Part shown: piece by piece, positions 48,236-58,500 of the stretch
Layout of the letters: every line of letters begins with the position of its first letter
How positions within the stretch are numbered: position 1 is the first letter of the stretch
Source: Ctenosaura bakeri
Lineage: Eukaryota > Chordata > Lepidosauria > Squamata > Iguanidae
DNA: 64,000 bases
Assembly (NCBI GenBank): GCA_948474755.1
Contig: CAOLHI010003110.1
Coordinates: 124,001-188,000, forward strand
Reading direction: 5' to 3'
Made by a program: the position numbers and the translations under genes
The notes under the pieces: generated by a model
Told to the model about the DNA's origin: nothing
Databases searched by the model: none
The model's input: the letters and a program-made list of their open reading frames with translations, nothing else

Positions 48236-48884
48236 TCAGCACCAGGGTCAATAAACTAATTACCTCTGGCAGTACTTTCTGCCTTTAACTTCCCTGTGAC
48301 CTCTAGAGTCCCAGCCACAGCCATGTGTGTTACGCCCTTTTTACACATATACCTGAAATTCTGGATAGTGCTTCACCGGCGTTTGATGAAGGGGGCTATA
48401 TTCGAGGAAAACCTCAAACGAGAATAAACTGAAGTGCAAAATCCACAAGATGGGCAACGCCTTTATTAGGATAACGCTGCAGGTGGGCTTGCTATTTGGT
48501 TTTATCCCTATACCGCAACCCAGGCTTTTTAATATAGGTAACACTTTTGTTGGTGTTTAAGGTGCCCACGGTCTGCTTCCAACACATATATAAAAAACCG
48601 GTTTATTTGAAAAGCAAATCCATCCAGGTAATATCCATTCCTGATTACAAACGCCAGGGATGCCACTTCCAGGAGTCTGAAAATACAACAGACCTTCCCC
48701 CGAGATTTCGACCCAGCGAATCCGTATCTTGCCCTCCCAAATCATCTAATGCTTTGTTCGGTTCCAACGGTCCCGGTCCGGTCCCCACTTGGCAGTTATA
48801 AAAAAGACAGAAGAAAGAGACAAAATGTTAACCTGTTGACTCAAGACTCACCGCACGGACTTAATCCGGAAGGTAGTATTTATT

Positions 48885-48990
48885 GGCTGCAACCCTACAC
48901 ATCTTTACTCATAAGTAAGTCCCGCTGGGATCAGTTGGGCTTACTCTCAGTAAGTGTATATACAAGGATTTTGCAGCCCAGTTCTCTTTC
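48885..48990. repeat. TTACTC-AAGTAAG short dispersed repeat
   Basis: TTTACTCATAAGTAAGTCCC and GGGCTTACTCTCAGTAAGTG, followed by a TTTTGCAGCCC end, form two adjacent units. Confidence 0.5.
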
Positions 48991-49009
48991 TAAAACATCT
49001 GTATTTGGT

Positions 49010-49140
49010 AGAGGTGGACAGCAATGGGAAGTTAGGGGGCACTAACCTCCCCAGGAGACCCTAGAGGGCCACATCTCTCCCTCCCAAAAATATTTAAAAA
49101 TTGCCTCCACATGCCGGCGGCCCGCACTTTGCCAACGCTT
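49010..49140. repeat. hAT-like element fragment
   Basis: GAGGTGGACAGC at the left and GGCCCGCACTTTGCCAACGC at the right resemble degraded termini of the hAT element at 23332-23701. Confidence 0.45.
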
Positions 49141-49639
49141 CTGCATCATGTGGCTTGTTTATGGTGTGCCTACCTCATGTATAGCCTCAAATTCTAACTA
49201 GGCTTTAAGTTTCCCTATTTAAAACAAATCCTAGACCCCTTAATATAATCCTTTTTTAAGCTTACCATCCCTCTCTTCTTTAGGACCAAGCCCTGCTGAA
49301 CTTAATGGGACCTACTTCTGAGTAGAATGGCACTGGAGATATTATTGAAACCTTTATCTTGGCTCACAACATTCCTTCAGGCTCAGCTGTGTTGCCGAGA
49401 GAAGCCGAAGCTGAACCGTCAGATAAGGTTCCTTCTGCCATTCATTCATTCTACGAGAGGCATTAGCTGTGAGTGTGACAGAATCACTCGAGGATCCAGA
49501 TTTTACAGCGCTGTGCGTTTGTGTTTTAAGACTAATAGATGTATCTCCATAGATATGCACAGAAATACACCGAAAGTGTATTTCCCCACGTGTTAGATTT
49601 CCGAAAGAGAAATTTCACATTAGCGTTTCTGCCCTAAAC

Positions 49640-49800
49640 ACATTTTCTCTGAAGTCAATCTTATTGGCTGGTTTTGTGCGGTTTGGGGGAGCTGGAGGAG
49701 TTATCTTTGAAGAATTACCGTAACTTTCAGTTTTAATTTTAATTCCCAGTTATACTGATCATCGCTGCAACACAACCAGGTGCGATTATACTTTCATCTC
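49640..49800. promoter_or_regulatory. Candidate haematopoietic-type enhancer downstream of HLX
   Basis: ATTGG (49663-49667), a RUNX-type TGCGGTTT (49677-49684) and an inverted GATA site TTATCT (49701-49706) cluster in repeat-free sequence about 1.7 kb beyond the HLX polyadenylation signal. HLX is a blood-cell gene in other vertebrates, which makes the combination plausible, but this is inference. Confidence 0.3.
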
Positions 49801-50046
49801 ACTGGCTTGCAGTTAAGAATTCATCCCGGAGGACGAAGGGGCCGAGACAAATACTTGTGGGAATGGACTGCCCCCCATCCATCCACCGGACTTATTTTGT
49901 AATATTTTTTTCCCCATTCTGTTGTAGTGGGAAAGGTTCGTTGTTCTAAAAGGAGGTTGGATGACAACTTCTCAGGCCATCCGGCCTTCAGCGGTATATA
50001 TTAAGGATTTGGAGTAAGGGAGCCTTGATGGCTCTTCGAACTCTAT

Positions 50047-50224
50047 GGCCATTTCCACATTAGATTGTTATAGCGCTATTATTCCACTTTCAATATCCTA
50101 TGGAATCCTGGGGTTTGCAGTTTCGAGAGGGGCCTCTGGCCCCTCCCGAAACTGCAAATTCCTGGATTCCATAGGATATTGAAAGTGGAATAACAGCGCT
50201 ATAATAGTGTAGTGTGGAAAGGCC
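50047..50224. mobile_element. Palindromic MITE
   Basis: This 178-bp element starts GGCCATTTCCACATTAG and ends GTGTGGAAAGGCC. Arms share the variant CAATATCCTATGG (other copies have CAACATCC), mirrored in both. The flanks do not give a clean 3-bp duplication. Confidence 0.85.
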
Positions 50225-50665
50225 GTATAATTTTGTGACCTATCATTTCCAGTAAATTTAAACGTACTGAAGCCTGTTCCTGTCCATTCAGAAGTAATTC
50301 CCACAGCTATCAATAGGATTTACTCCCTGTCCCAGATGAGTGGGCATGCTAAGGTTGCTTATTCCAACCATATTTACCCTACAATACACTTCCTTTCAAA
50401 TAAACAGGCAAGTGGGATTCAGCTGGCTTGATCAGAAACCATTAGTAGTAGAGGCTGTGCCATATTACTCCTTGTCTTACAAATATTTATAGGCCCGCGC
50501 GCCTTAGATTAAGGCAACTTCTAAGCACAATGTACCACCAGACAGACTTATTTCAAGCTTTTCGAGGGAATTAATTATATTTAAACGCAGTTGCATATAG
50601 CCAACCTATTTTTGTTACTGAGGATATTAAAGACAGAGGACAACTTCTCTGCAGTATATGAAAAT

Positions 50666-50712
50666 CACAGGGTCGCTATAAGTCGATAGGGGACTTGAAG
50701 GCACATAATTTT
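50666..50712 (+). repeat. SINE tail fragment
   Basis: CACAGGGTCGCTATAAGTCG and GGACTTGAAGGCACATAA form the shared 3' tail only, without a recognisable body. Confidence 0.6.
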
Positions 50713-50938
50713 CATCGTAGTAAAAGAGAATGTTTAGCACTTTTGGAAAGACTTTCAGCCATTTAATTTTCTTAACTCAAATCGAAACAAATTTTGTCTA
50801 CAAACTTCGCTTTCAATTATTTCTTTTTTTAAAGTGGTCTGCTCATAAGGGGAAACGGGGCTATTGGTTCCCTTTCTTAAGAAAAGCAAGCGTTGGGGAA
50901 AAGAAATTGAGTCCAGGCAGAGAAGCCGGCATGGGACA

Positions 50939-51126
50939 GTGGGTTGGATTAGGACTCTGGATTAGGACTCAATCCCCTCTCCAGCACAGAAACCCACCAG
51001 GTGACCTTTGGCAAACCGACTCTCTCTCTGTCTCACCCTCACCCTCAAAGAAAAGAAAAAAGCTAAGCTCCAAAAACCAGAGTCATCAAAAGTCGGAGCC
51101 GTCTTGAAGGCACCTAACAGCAAAAA
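50939..51126 (+). mobile_element. Diverged tRNA-derived SINE
   Basis: TGGGTTGGATTAGGACTCTG, CCAGCACAGAAACCCACCAGG, GTGACCTTTGGCAAACC and the tail AAAGTCGGAGCCGTCTTGAAGGCACCTAACAGC are seen. The head has a short internal duplication of GGATTAGGACTC. Confidence 0.7.
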
Positions 51127-51171
51127 AGGAGACAAAGAGGTAAATCTTGCAGGGCTTTTCCAAGTTATCCC

Positions 51172-51367
51172 AGGACATTCGCACTGTTATAGCACTATTA
51201 TTTCACTTTCAACATCCTATGGAATTCTGGGATTTGCAGTTTAGGGAAGGGCATTTAAAATTCTCGGCTATTGTGCTCTTTGGCCTCCGTAAACTACAAA
51301 CCTCAGAATTCCACAGGATGTTGAAAAGTGGAATAAAAGCATTATAACACTGTAGGACGGAAATGGA
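51172..51367. mobile_element. Palindromic MITE just beyond the HLX polyadenylation site
   Basis: ATTCGCACTGTTATAGCACT opens the left arm and GTAGGACGGAAATGG closes the right. Both arms carry the CACTTTCAACATCCTATGGA and TGGGATTTGCAG blocks. The termini are degraded and no target duplication is clear. Confidence 0.75.
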
Positions 51368-51489
51368 GCCAGTTCGCTCTGGGGTGAGTGAAGTGAGGCC
51401 TCCCAAGACCATTTCTGCGCCCCCAATCCCCCTCCCATTGTTGCCCACCTCATCTACACTGCCTTGCCTAGTCACACAAAGCGGCGTAA

Positions 51490-52119
51490 CAAATTTAACA
51501 ACCCATTTATTTACAATCCTTTTCTCTCGTTCACTTCTTCCTCCAGTGCAGTATTTCTTGGCCGGATTATACAAAGCAACACATTTGGCAAGGACTTGGT
51601 GGGTGGCTAGGGGGTGGTAACATACTTCACATTGTGAATGGTAGGAGGGGGGCTTCGGCAGATCCGGGTCTGGAGAGGTTAGAAGACACATGAGAAAGAG
51701 CCGTTCTTCCACAGCAACGTGTGGAAGAGATCTTCCCGTGGCTAGATCTGCAGTTCGCTTCCTAATGCATAGTTTTTGCGCAAGGCTTGTCGGATCGCGG
51801 TCTCCCCTTAGCTCGATACTCTCTCGGGGCTTGATACTCCGCATTCTCCTCAGCCGGGGTAGGTGCCTCTGAGCCCTCCACTGTCCACCCACAGCAGAGG
51901 TTAGTACCCCACGTCGGCCCGCAGTTAAATGACGGTCGCCTCTGAACCCACCTCTCTCCACCTGAAAGCAGGGTTTGCTATTACTCTTCTCCCCCATCCA
52001 CCCGCAGTTTCGGGGTTATTACTACGACTCCCCAGTGCCCGAGGTGGGGCAGTGACTCGAAGGTGGGGCTATTGATGGCTTCCCAGTCAGGCAGGCAACA
52101 CCCTGACGAAGGAAGGCAG
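51490..52119 (-). other. HLX: HLX 3' untranslated region
   Basis: This runs from the stop codon to the probable cleavage site, about 600 nt. It contains no clear transposon, unlike its surroundings. A palindromic MITE begins just beyond the proposed end. The end is inferred from the AATAAA at 51511-51506, followed on the minus strand by a GT-rich segment (TTTGTGTGAC). No transcript was available. Confidence 0.6.
51506..51511 (-). terminator. HLX: Polyadenylation signal AATAAA of HLX
   Basis: The plus-strand TTTATT reads AATAAA on the HLX strand. It lies about 610 nt after the stop codon, with a GT-rich downstream element about 20-35 nt later. It is the only canonical hexamer I noticed between the stop codon and the next repeat. 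Confidence 0.6.
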
Positions 52120-52512
52120 TCATGGGGAGTCCCGGAGACAAAAAGAAGGCTCGGGGCACCGCAAAGGCTCTCTGCTTTGGTCCGGGGCTGTGAGAACCGA
52201 AGGCGGTTCGGGCTGAACGGCAGCTTCTGGGGCGGGCGGGTGGTGCAGTTCCTGGCTGTGTCGCTGCAGGGCCTGCTCTGCGGCGGCTCCAGTCTCAGTC
52301 CTTTCCACGTCGCTGCCGGGCTCGAGATCCAAGGATTCGGACTCGCTGCTTTCACTCTCCCCTTCGGAGCGGCTGGGACTGCGCTCCCTCTCGGTGGTCG
52401 GCACAGCGCCTCCTGCAGCCTTCTCCGCGGATTCCTTCTCTTTGTCCTTCTGCGCCTGCGCCTCTTTGGAGTGCCGCCACTTCATGCGCCGGTTCTGGAA
52501 CCAGACTTTCAC
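52120..52512 (-). CDS. HLX: HLX coding exon 4 (residues 311-440, recognition helix and C-terminus)
   Basis: The acceptor is TTCCAG|GTG at 52513/52512. The exon opens with VKVWFQNRRMKWRHSKEAQA, the third helix with the DNA-contacting Asn317. It continues into a lysine/glutamate-rich stretch and an acidic serine run (SRSEGESESSESESLDLE) like that of mammalian HLX. After ERTE the sequence is no longer obviously like the mammalian C-terminus, and it ends CPEPSFCLRDSP before TGA at 52122-52120. Confidence 0.94.
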   Translation of the reverse strand: MKVWFQNRRMKWRHSKEAQAQKDKEKESAEKAAGGAVPTTERERSPSRSEGESESSESESLDLEPGSDVERTETGAAAEQALQRHSQELHHPPAPEAAVQPEPPSVLTAPDQSREPLRCPEPSFCLRDSP

Positions 52513-55500
52513 CTGGAAGCCAACACAGAGGAAGGACACGGACCGTCAGTGGGTGGGGAAGTCAGACTCCGTTTCCACTGGCATTCCCTTCTCCCCTCGC
52601 CCGGTATATCATCAGCGGTGGTTTCCCACTTCCACCCTGATCTTCTTATCCGCATGCAGCAGAATAAAATCACGAGTTTTAATCATTCACATTATTATTT
52701 TTTAAAAAATGAAACATTCTAGTCTATGCACCAGAGGAAAGAAAGCTAATTGTAATCGCAATTTTTAAAACCATAAGACACATTATCCTGTGTTTGTTTC
52801 AGGTTTTCTGAGACTAAACTAAGGAAATAGTTAAAACTGTCATCATTTCTTAATATAGAAAATTCATATAAGGCTGCAATTCTGTACACATTTTTGGGAG
52901 GAGTAAGTCTTGTCCAATTCAGTGCATCTTACTTCTACATAGGCATTGTTGTTGTTGGGTGCCTTCAAATTCTTTCCGTCTTATGGCAACACTGTCACGG
53001 GGTTTTCTGGGGGCTGAGAGTGTGTGACGCTCCCAAGGTCATCCCAGTGGGTTTCCATGGCCCAGCGGGGAATCCAACCCTGGTCTCCAGGGTCGTAGTC
53101 CCCCGCTGGAACCATAAACTACGCTGGCTTTCTTTGTATAGATGTGCCTAGAATTATTGGTGTAGTAGCTGAACAACTGTAACTCCAATCCATCTTGCAC
53201 ACTTCACACCCACTTATAGGGGCCTGTCTGGTCTTGGAAGCTAAGGTCAGCCCTGGTTAGTACATGGATGGGAGACCCCCCCCCAAGGAATACCAAATGC
53301 TGTAGGCTATATTTCAGTAGAAGGAGTGGCAAAACCACCTCTGGGGATTCCTTGCCTAAAAAAACCCTTTGAAATTCATGCGATCGCCATAAGTCTACCC
53401 CTGACTTGAAAACACATATACACACACATGTATGCCTGTATTTGAAGCACCCCTGTGTACAATCGCACCCCTACCGTTTCACCCAGCCCATTTGTTCCAA
53501 CCAATCGGGGCATGCCTCCATTCCCCCTTCCTTATTTTCTGCCACCACCACACACCTACAAGGACTTAATGCCCGGGATGGACCGATCTAGTAAGGTAAG
53601 GCCCCCAAATCCTTATGCAATAATATTCCACTACACTAAATGCGGATTTACATTACTAGGGGAAAAAAAATCTGGAACAGATCTGCACTGTATAGTCCAA
53701 GATGTATTGCTGGTTTCCTTTAAAAAAAAAACTCGTAAAGAATTAAATTGGGAAACGCTTATAAAGGAGAAAGAGAAAGATTTTACAACCGGCCGTAATG
53801 ACGCCCTTTTCCCAGTTCCTATTTAAGTCTATTGATACCTTCCGCAATTATGTGGAAGTATTTCACATTTCTGCTTCCTAAGAGGCTCGCAGCACAAGAC
53901 TGGAACCATTCTGTAACATCCAGCCTTAGATGGATTCCAAGGCGGATCTCCTCGGAATGAGCCTTGCCAACAAAACCCTAGGAGAGACTCTCTGGGTAAA
54001 TCGGAGCTACCTTGAAGGCACATAACAAACAAAGCGCACAGTCCATAGCAAAATTGCAGGGTCCCCCCCTCTAAAACTACCGTGGAACTCAAGAGGTTTA
54101 TTATTTTCCGAGCGATCCCCTCATCCCACCTGCGTGCCCCCGTCGAAATGAGCGGGACCCGCTCCCCAAAGGGAAAGAAATACGACCGGGATCGAAGTGT
54201 TAATCGGCGCGTGTTTATTCTGGCAAAGGAGCGGAAAGCCCCCGGGGCGGCAAAATCGGCCTCCGTTGGCGGCGGAGGCCGTTTAGACTTCCAACAGGTT
54301 TAGGTAAATAAACCTAAAGCACTTCCGCTTCCCAAAAAGTGCCTATCAGAACCGAGGATATTGTGCGCCTCCCGGTACTTTCCGAGAGCGCACAGGCAAG
54401 CGCGGGGCTGGCCTTCGGCGGCGCCCGGATCGGGCGCTTTTAAACACAAACAGCATTTTGAAAGAGCTGTTGCTGCTCTAGTTTGGTGAGTACTTCGCAA
54501 GGATTTTTTTTTCCTTTTTAAACATGGCACTTGAATAAAAACAAGGATCCTGGTGTTATGGGGGCGCAAACCTGACCTATACGTCGTACTATGGGTCCTA
54601 CATACTTTTCTGCAGGATTGCCCTCTGGATGCCAAAGAGGTGACCACGCTAAAATTTGGGAGCTTCAAGACCGGTTGTTTTCCTGGGGAAAGTTTAAGGC
54701 TGGACTCCTGCACCCCTTTACCTATGAATAAGCCCTGGCAGTTTCCTTTATTGGTGAATGTTTCGTGCATATTCGTGGATGTGAATGGGTGGGATTGTAT
54801 CATATAGGATAGGTAGGTGTAAGCCCGCACAAATACACACATACACACACACACATATACAGGGCAGACTAAGCCTTTCGAGTCTGTATGCACTGGCCCT
54901 AGTTCAATACAGAGCTTTAAACCGTCCATACCCAATGAAACTTATTTCATTCATTCAAGTAAAATCCTCCGTGTTCAGTAGGACATACGCAAAGTAAATG
55001 GATGAGATGCTACGAGTAGATATAGACATATATCCCATCTTGCTGAGTATCTTAATCCGCTATTCACAGCAGACATGTTTACTCAAAAGTAAGCTTCTTC
55101 TGAACACTAATTTTAACTGGATCCAGCGGAGCCGACCTACATACTGGCAGCTCAGGCATTCGCAAAGTCACACATAGGCAGACATGAATTGCCTACCAGG
55201 GTATAGCTGGCGGGGGGAGATAAAACGAGGGCATTGCCCCCAAATAAGAATTCCAACACCCCCCGTGATTTTTTTTTTCAGTCTCTAAAGGTAAACCGCA
55301 ATTAGAAATATTGCACTGTTCAGACTCCAGAGAAAAGGCGCAGGCAAGGTTACCGAGCACAGCAAATACGAGTTAAGTGTGAAAGTTTTCCCTGTCTCAC
55401 CTTCTGCACTACTAGAAATCTGGGAACTGAAGGATAATTTCAGGGAGTGGGGAGCAGAATTCTCTTTCGGAAGGGCAAATGCCCTCATTCTCACCCACCC

Positions 55501-58500
55501 GTAGTTATACCCTTGTTGCCTATAGAGGCTGAAGAAATGATAAACTGCTCTCGAGTAGGGAGAATTCAAAGGGACATGGGAGAGAGGGAGAAATAAATTG
55601 GGAAGGATAACCTTTACAGTTGCGTTAATATGAGTGAAAATAGTACTAGCTAAGGCCCTGTTATAATTTTGAGTAAGTGAAAGGAGGTTTCAAAATATCT
55701 TTCCACAAGGCTAAGCAGGGGCGCACGCACAGAAAGAGAGAGAAACATACGGTCCATTTTTTGTAAATATATCCCACCACATAAAATATTACCCTTTGAG
55801 AAAATACATGCTTCGAGTTTCTCTTCTTCTCAATGGGATTTCAAGTCAAGCTGAGATCGGATCGTTTTTTCCTCTCTTGGCTTACAGTCAACATTAGAGG
55901 AGACTTTGGAAAGCTTTGGAGGGACATCACAGAAGCTGGACTTCTCTACAACTTCTTCCTTTTAAGACTTGTTCAGGGAGAAAAGCTGAAGCCTTTTTCT
56001 GCCTGTCTCAAGACCAGCGAGCTTTTCAGCTCAGAAGAGTTTGTTTGTTTGTTTGTTTGTTTGTGGGTCGGTATTTGCGTACACAAAACACAAGAAAGAG
56101 AGAATTCTTTTTTTGCTCTTCCTTGCATCTAAGTCAGAGAAGAAACAAGCTGCCCTGATTTGGACCAGGCCTGGCTTCTTCTGGAGAGGGGAGGAGGGGG
56201 GGAGTTCCTTTTGGGGACGACAATTCCCAGAATCCGCGCTGGCAGGAGATTATGGGAGTTGTCGTCCCCCAAAGGAATTTCCCCCCAGTTCGAGAGACGG
56301 GGGCAGGACAGAAGGGGGAAAGACCCTACTAAATTCCCTTTCCTGAGCGCCCCCCCAACCCTCCCGCCTTCGTCGCCTTCCCTTCCCAGTTCACACTGGA
56401 CTTCATGCCCCCGATTTTCCTCCCTCCTCCCAGCCCCTGTCGTCCTGCCTTTTGCTGGCGTTTTCCCCTTAGCAGCCAAAATAAACACGCGGGGTGTAAG
56501 GGACATAAATCTTCGCGTTAACTTCGGGACTCCCCTCCCCCCATCCACCCACTCCCGGCTGGGCTCAGTTCAGTATATCGACGTGTATTTACTGCATTAC
56601 TAAGCCCGGAGCAATGTGGAAATCTCTCCTGTTAGCACCGCCGGGCTATACAAGCTCCAGAGGAGGAGGGAGGGCGAGATGGCAAGAAATAAAAACGCCC
56701 CCCCTCCGACGCCTCAAGTCTTGCCTAACTACTCTAAAGGCACCAGATCCCGTCAGATCGTGGAAGCGGAGCAGGGCCAGCCCTGGTTAGTACTTGGATG
56801 GGAGACCGCCAATGAATACCAGGTGTTGTAGGCTATGTTTTAGAGAAAGGAACTGGCAAAACAAAACACAAAAAAAACACCTCTGTCTATTAATTGCCTT
56901 AAAAAACCAGATGAAATGTATGGGGTCGCCATAAATGAACAGGCCTGAAGTCACATACCTAGGCACACACCTCTGACCACTGAGGTAGGCCTGTTGTGAA
57001 TCGACTGAAGAATTGGTAGGTGGTCACCAGTGTACATGTATTGATTCCATGGCTCTATTCAAGTTGGGAGAGCCAGCGTGCTGTCGTGGTTTGAGCATTG
57101 GAGTAGGTCCCTGGAGACCAGAGTTCGAGTACTGCCCCTGGGCCACAGAAACCCACTGAGTGACCTTGGGCGCCTCACACTCTCAGCCCCCAGAAAACCT
57201 CCTGATAGGGTCGCCTTAGGGTCGCAGTAAGTCGGAAAGGACGTGAAAGCACATAAAAGCAAATCAAGCTGGGACGCAGAATAGAATTCAGGTTCTCAGC
57301 CTGGTCCTCCCAGGGGACACACTGACATATGTATATTTACTCAGCGGTAAACGTCACTGGATTAGATCGGGCTTACTCTTGAGTAAATGTTCAGGATCGT
57401 GGAGCCTTTGACTGTAAGTTCCTTGGGGTGGGGACCTGTACTTTTGCTTACCCAAGAAAGAAAGAAAAAGAGAGAAAGAAAGAATTCCTCCCTTAAGAAA
57501 ACCATGTGAAATTTATGGGGTTGACATAAGCTAACAGGCGACTTAAAGGCACATACACACAGGGGTGGTAAGCAATGACCCCCAAGGTGATGTAGTATTT
57601 TGACTGCTGGGACTAGAGTTCTAGGAGATTACTGTTAAAATCCTTGCTCTACCAAAGAAATCCAAGTTCTCAGGCTCAGAGAAAGGCCATGGCAACCTCC
57701 TCTGAATAAAATTTCTTAGGAAACCCAATGGTAGGGAAGAGGTGGGAATCACTTTGAAGCCAGGTAACAAGCAGCAGTAAAAATGAGTAAGAAAGAGGAG
57801 AAACAGAAATAATAGTAGCTGTGTTTCTCTAGAAGAAGAAAAAAAGCTGTATTTGTATTTAAATCAAGAAGGAAAATTGGAGGTGAGGATAGGGTGAAAA
57901 GGGGATTTTGACCTCTAAGGCTTACTTGAGCATCTGTGAGTCCTAACATGGCGGCGAGCTGTTTTCTATCCGGTTTGGTGACGTATTTCTGGATTTCGAA
58001 GCGTTTCTCCAGCCCTTTCCTTTGGAGGTTGGAAAACACCGCCCGGGACCAAGACCGTTTCCGTTTGTAGGTTTGAGGCAGCGTGTCTTTGGTGAGCACC
58101 GCGTAGGGACCTAAGAGGGTTTCAACCGGGAGGGGAAGGAGAGAACGGAAAGAAAAAGAAGAGAAGTGAATTTAATGTCTTGACTTGGTCAAACTCAGGC
58201 CTCCCAAGCCTCCGAGTTTCCTGAGGCTAAATCTTAAAGCAGAATCTTTAGGATCCGGATTCTAACAATAAATCGACTGATATTTCAAGGGAACCCCGAA
58301 CAATGCATTCCGCGTTTGCAAGAAAACACTTTACTGGCTGTTTTATATAAAATTCATCCCCACAGCCACTCATTTAATTTTTTCCAGGATTTCTTTTCAG
58401 GCTCCCCCCCCTTTTTTAGACAGAATGACTCTTTGGAGATCAAGTCTTTTTAATAAGATTCCAACCCGCTACGAAATATTCCCGTTCAGTGATTATCCTT

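Noticed and set aside
51209..51997. A 262-residue reverse frame
   Set aside because: It overlaps the HLX 3' UTR and a MITE, and its product has no recognisable domain.
53221..53311. A 5S rRNA gene (a second candidate at 56750-56830)
   Set aside because: The 5' third of 5S is missing and a SINE body plus the shared tail follow. These are 5S-derived SINEs.
53455..53826. A 123-residue frame in HLX intron 3
   Set aside because: It starts next to a SINE tail, has no family and no sign of conservation that I could judge.
57064..57268. tRNA genes suggested by B-box-like GGTTCGAATC motifs
   Set aside because: The motifs sit in SINEs with the same body and tail in all copies. No cloverleaf was found outside SINEs.
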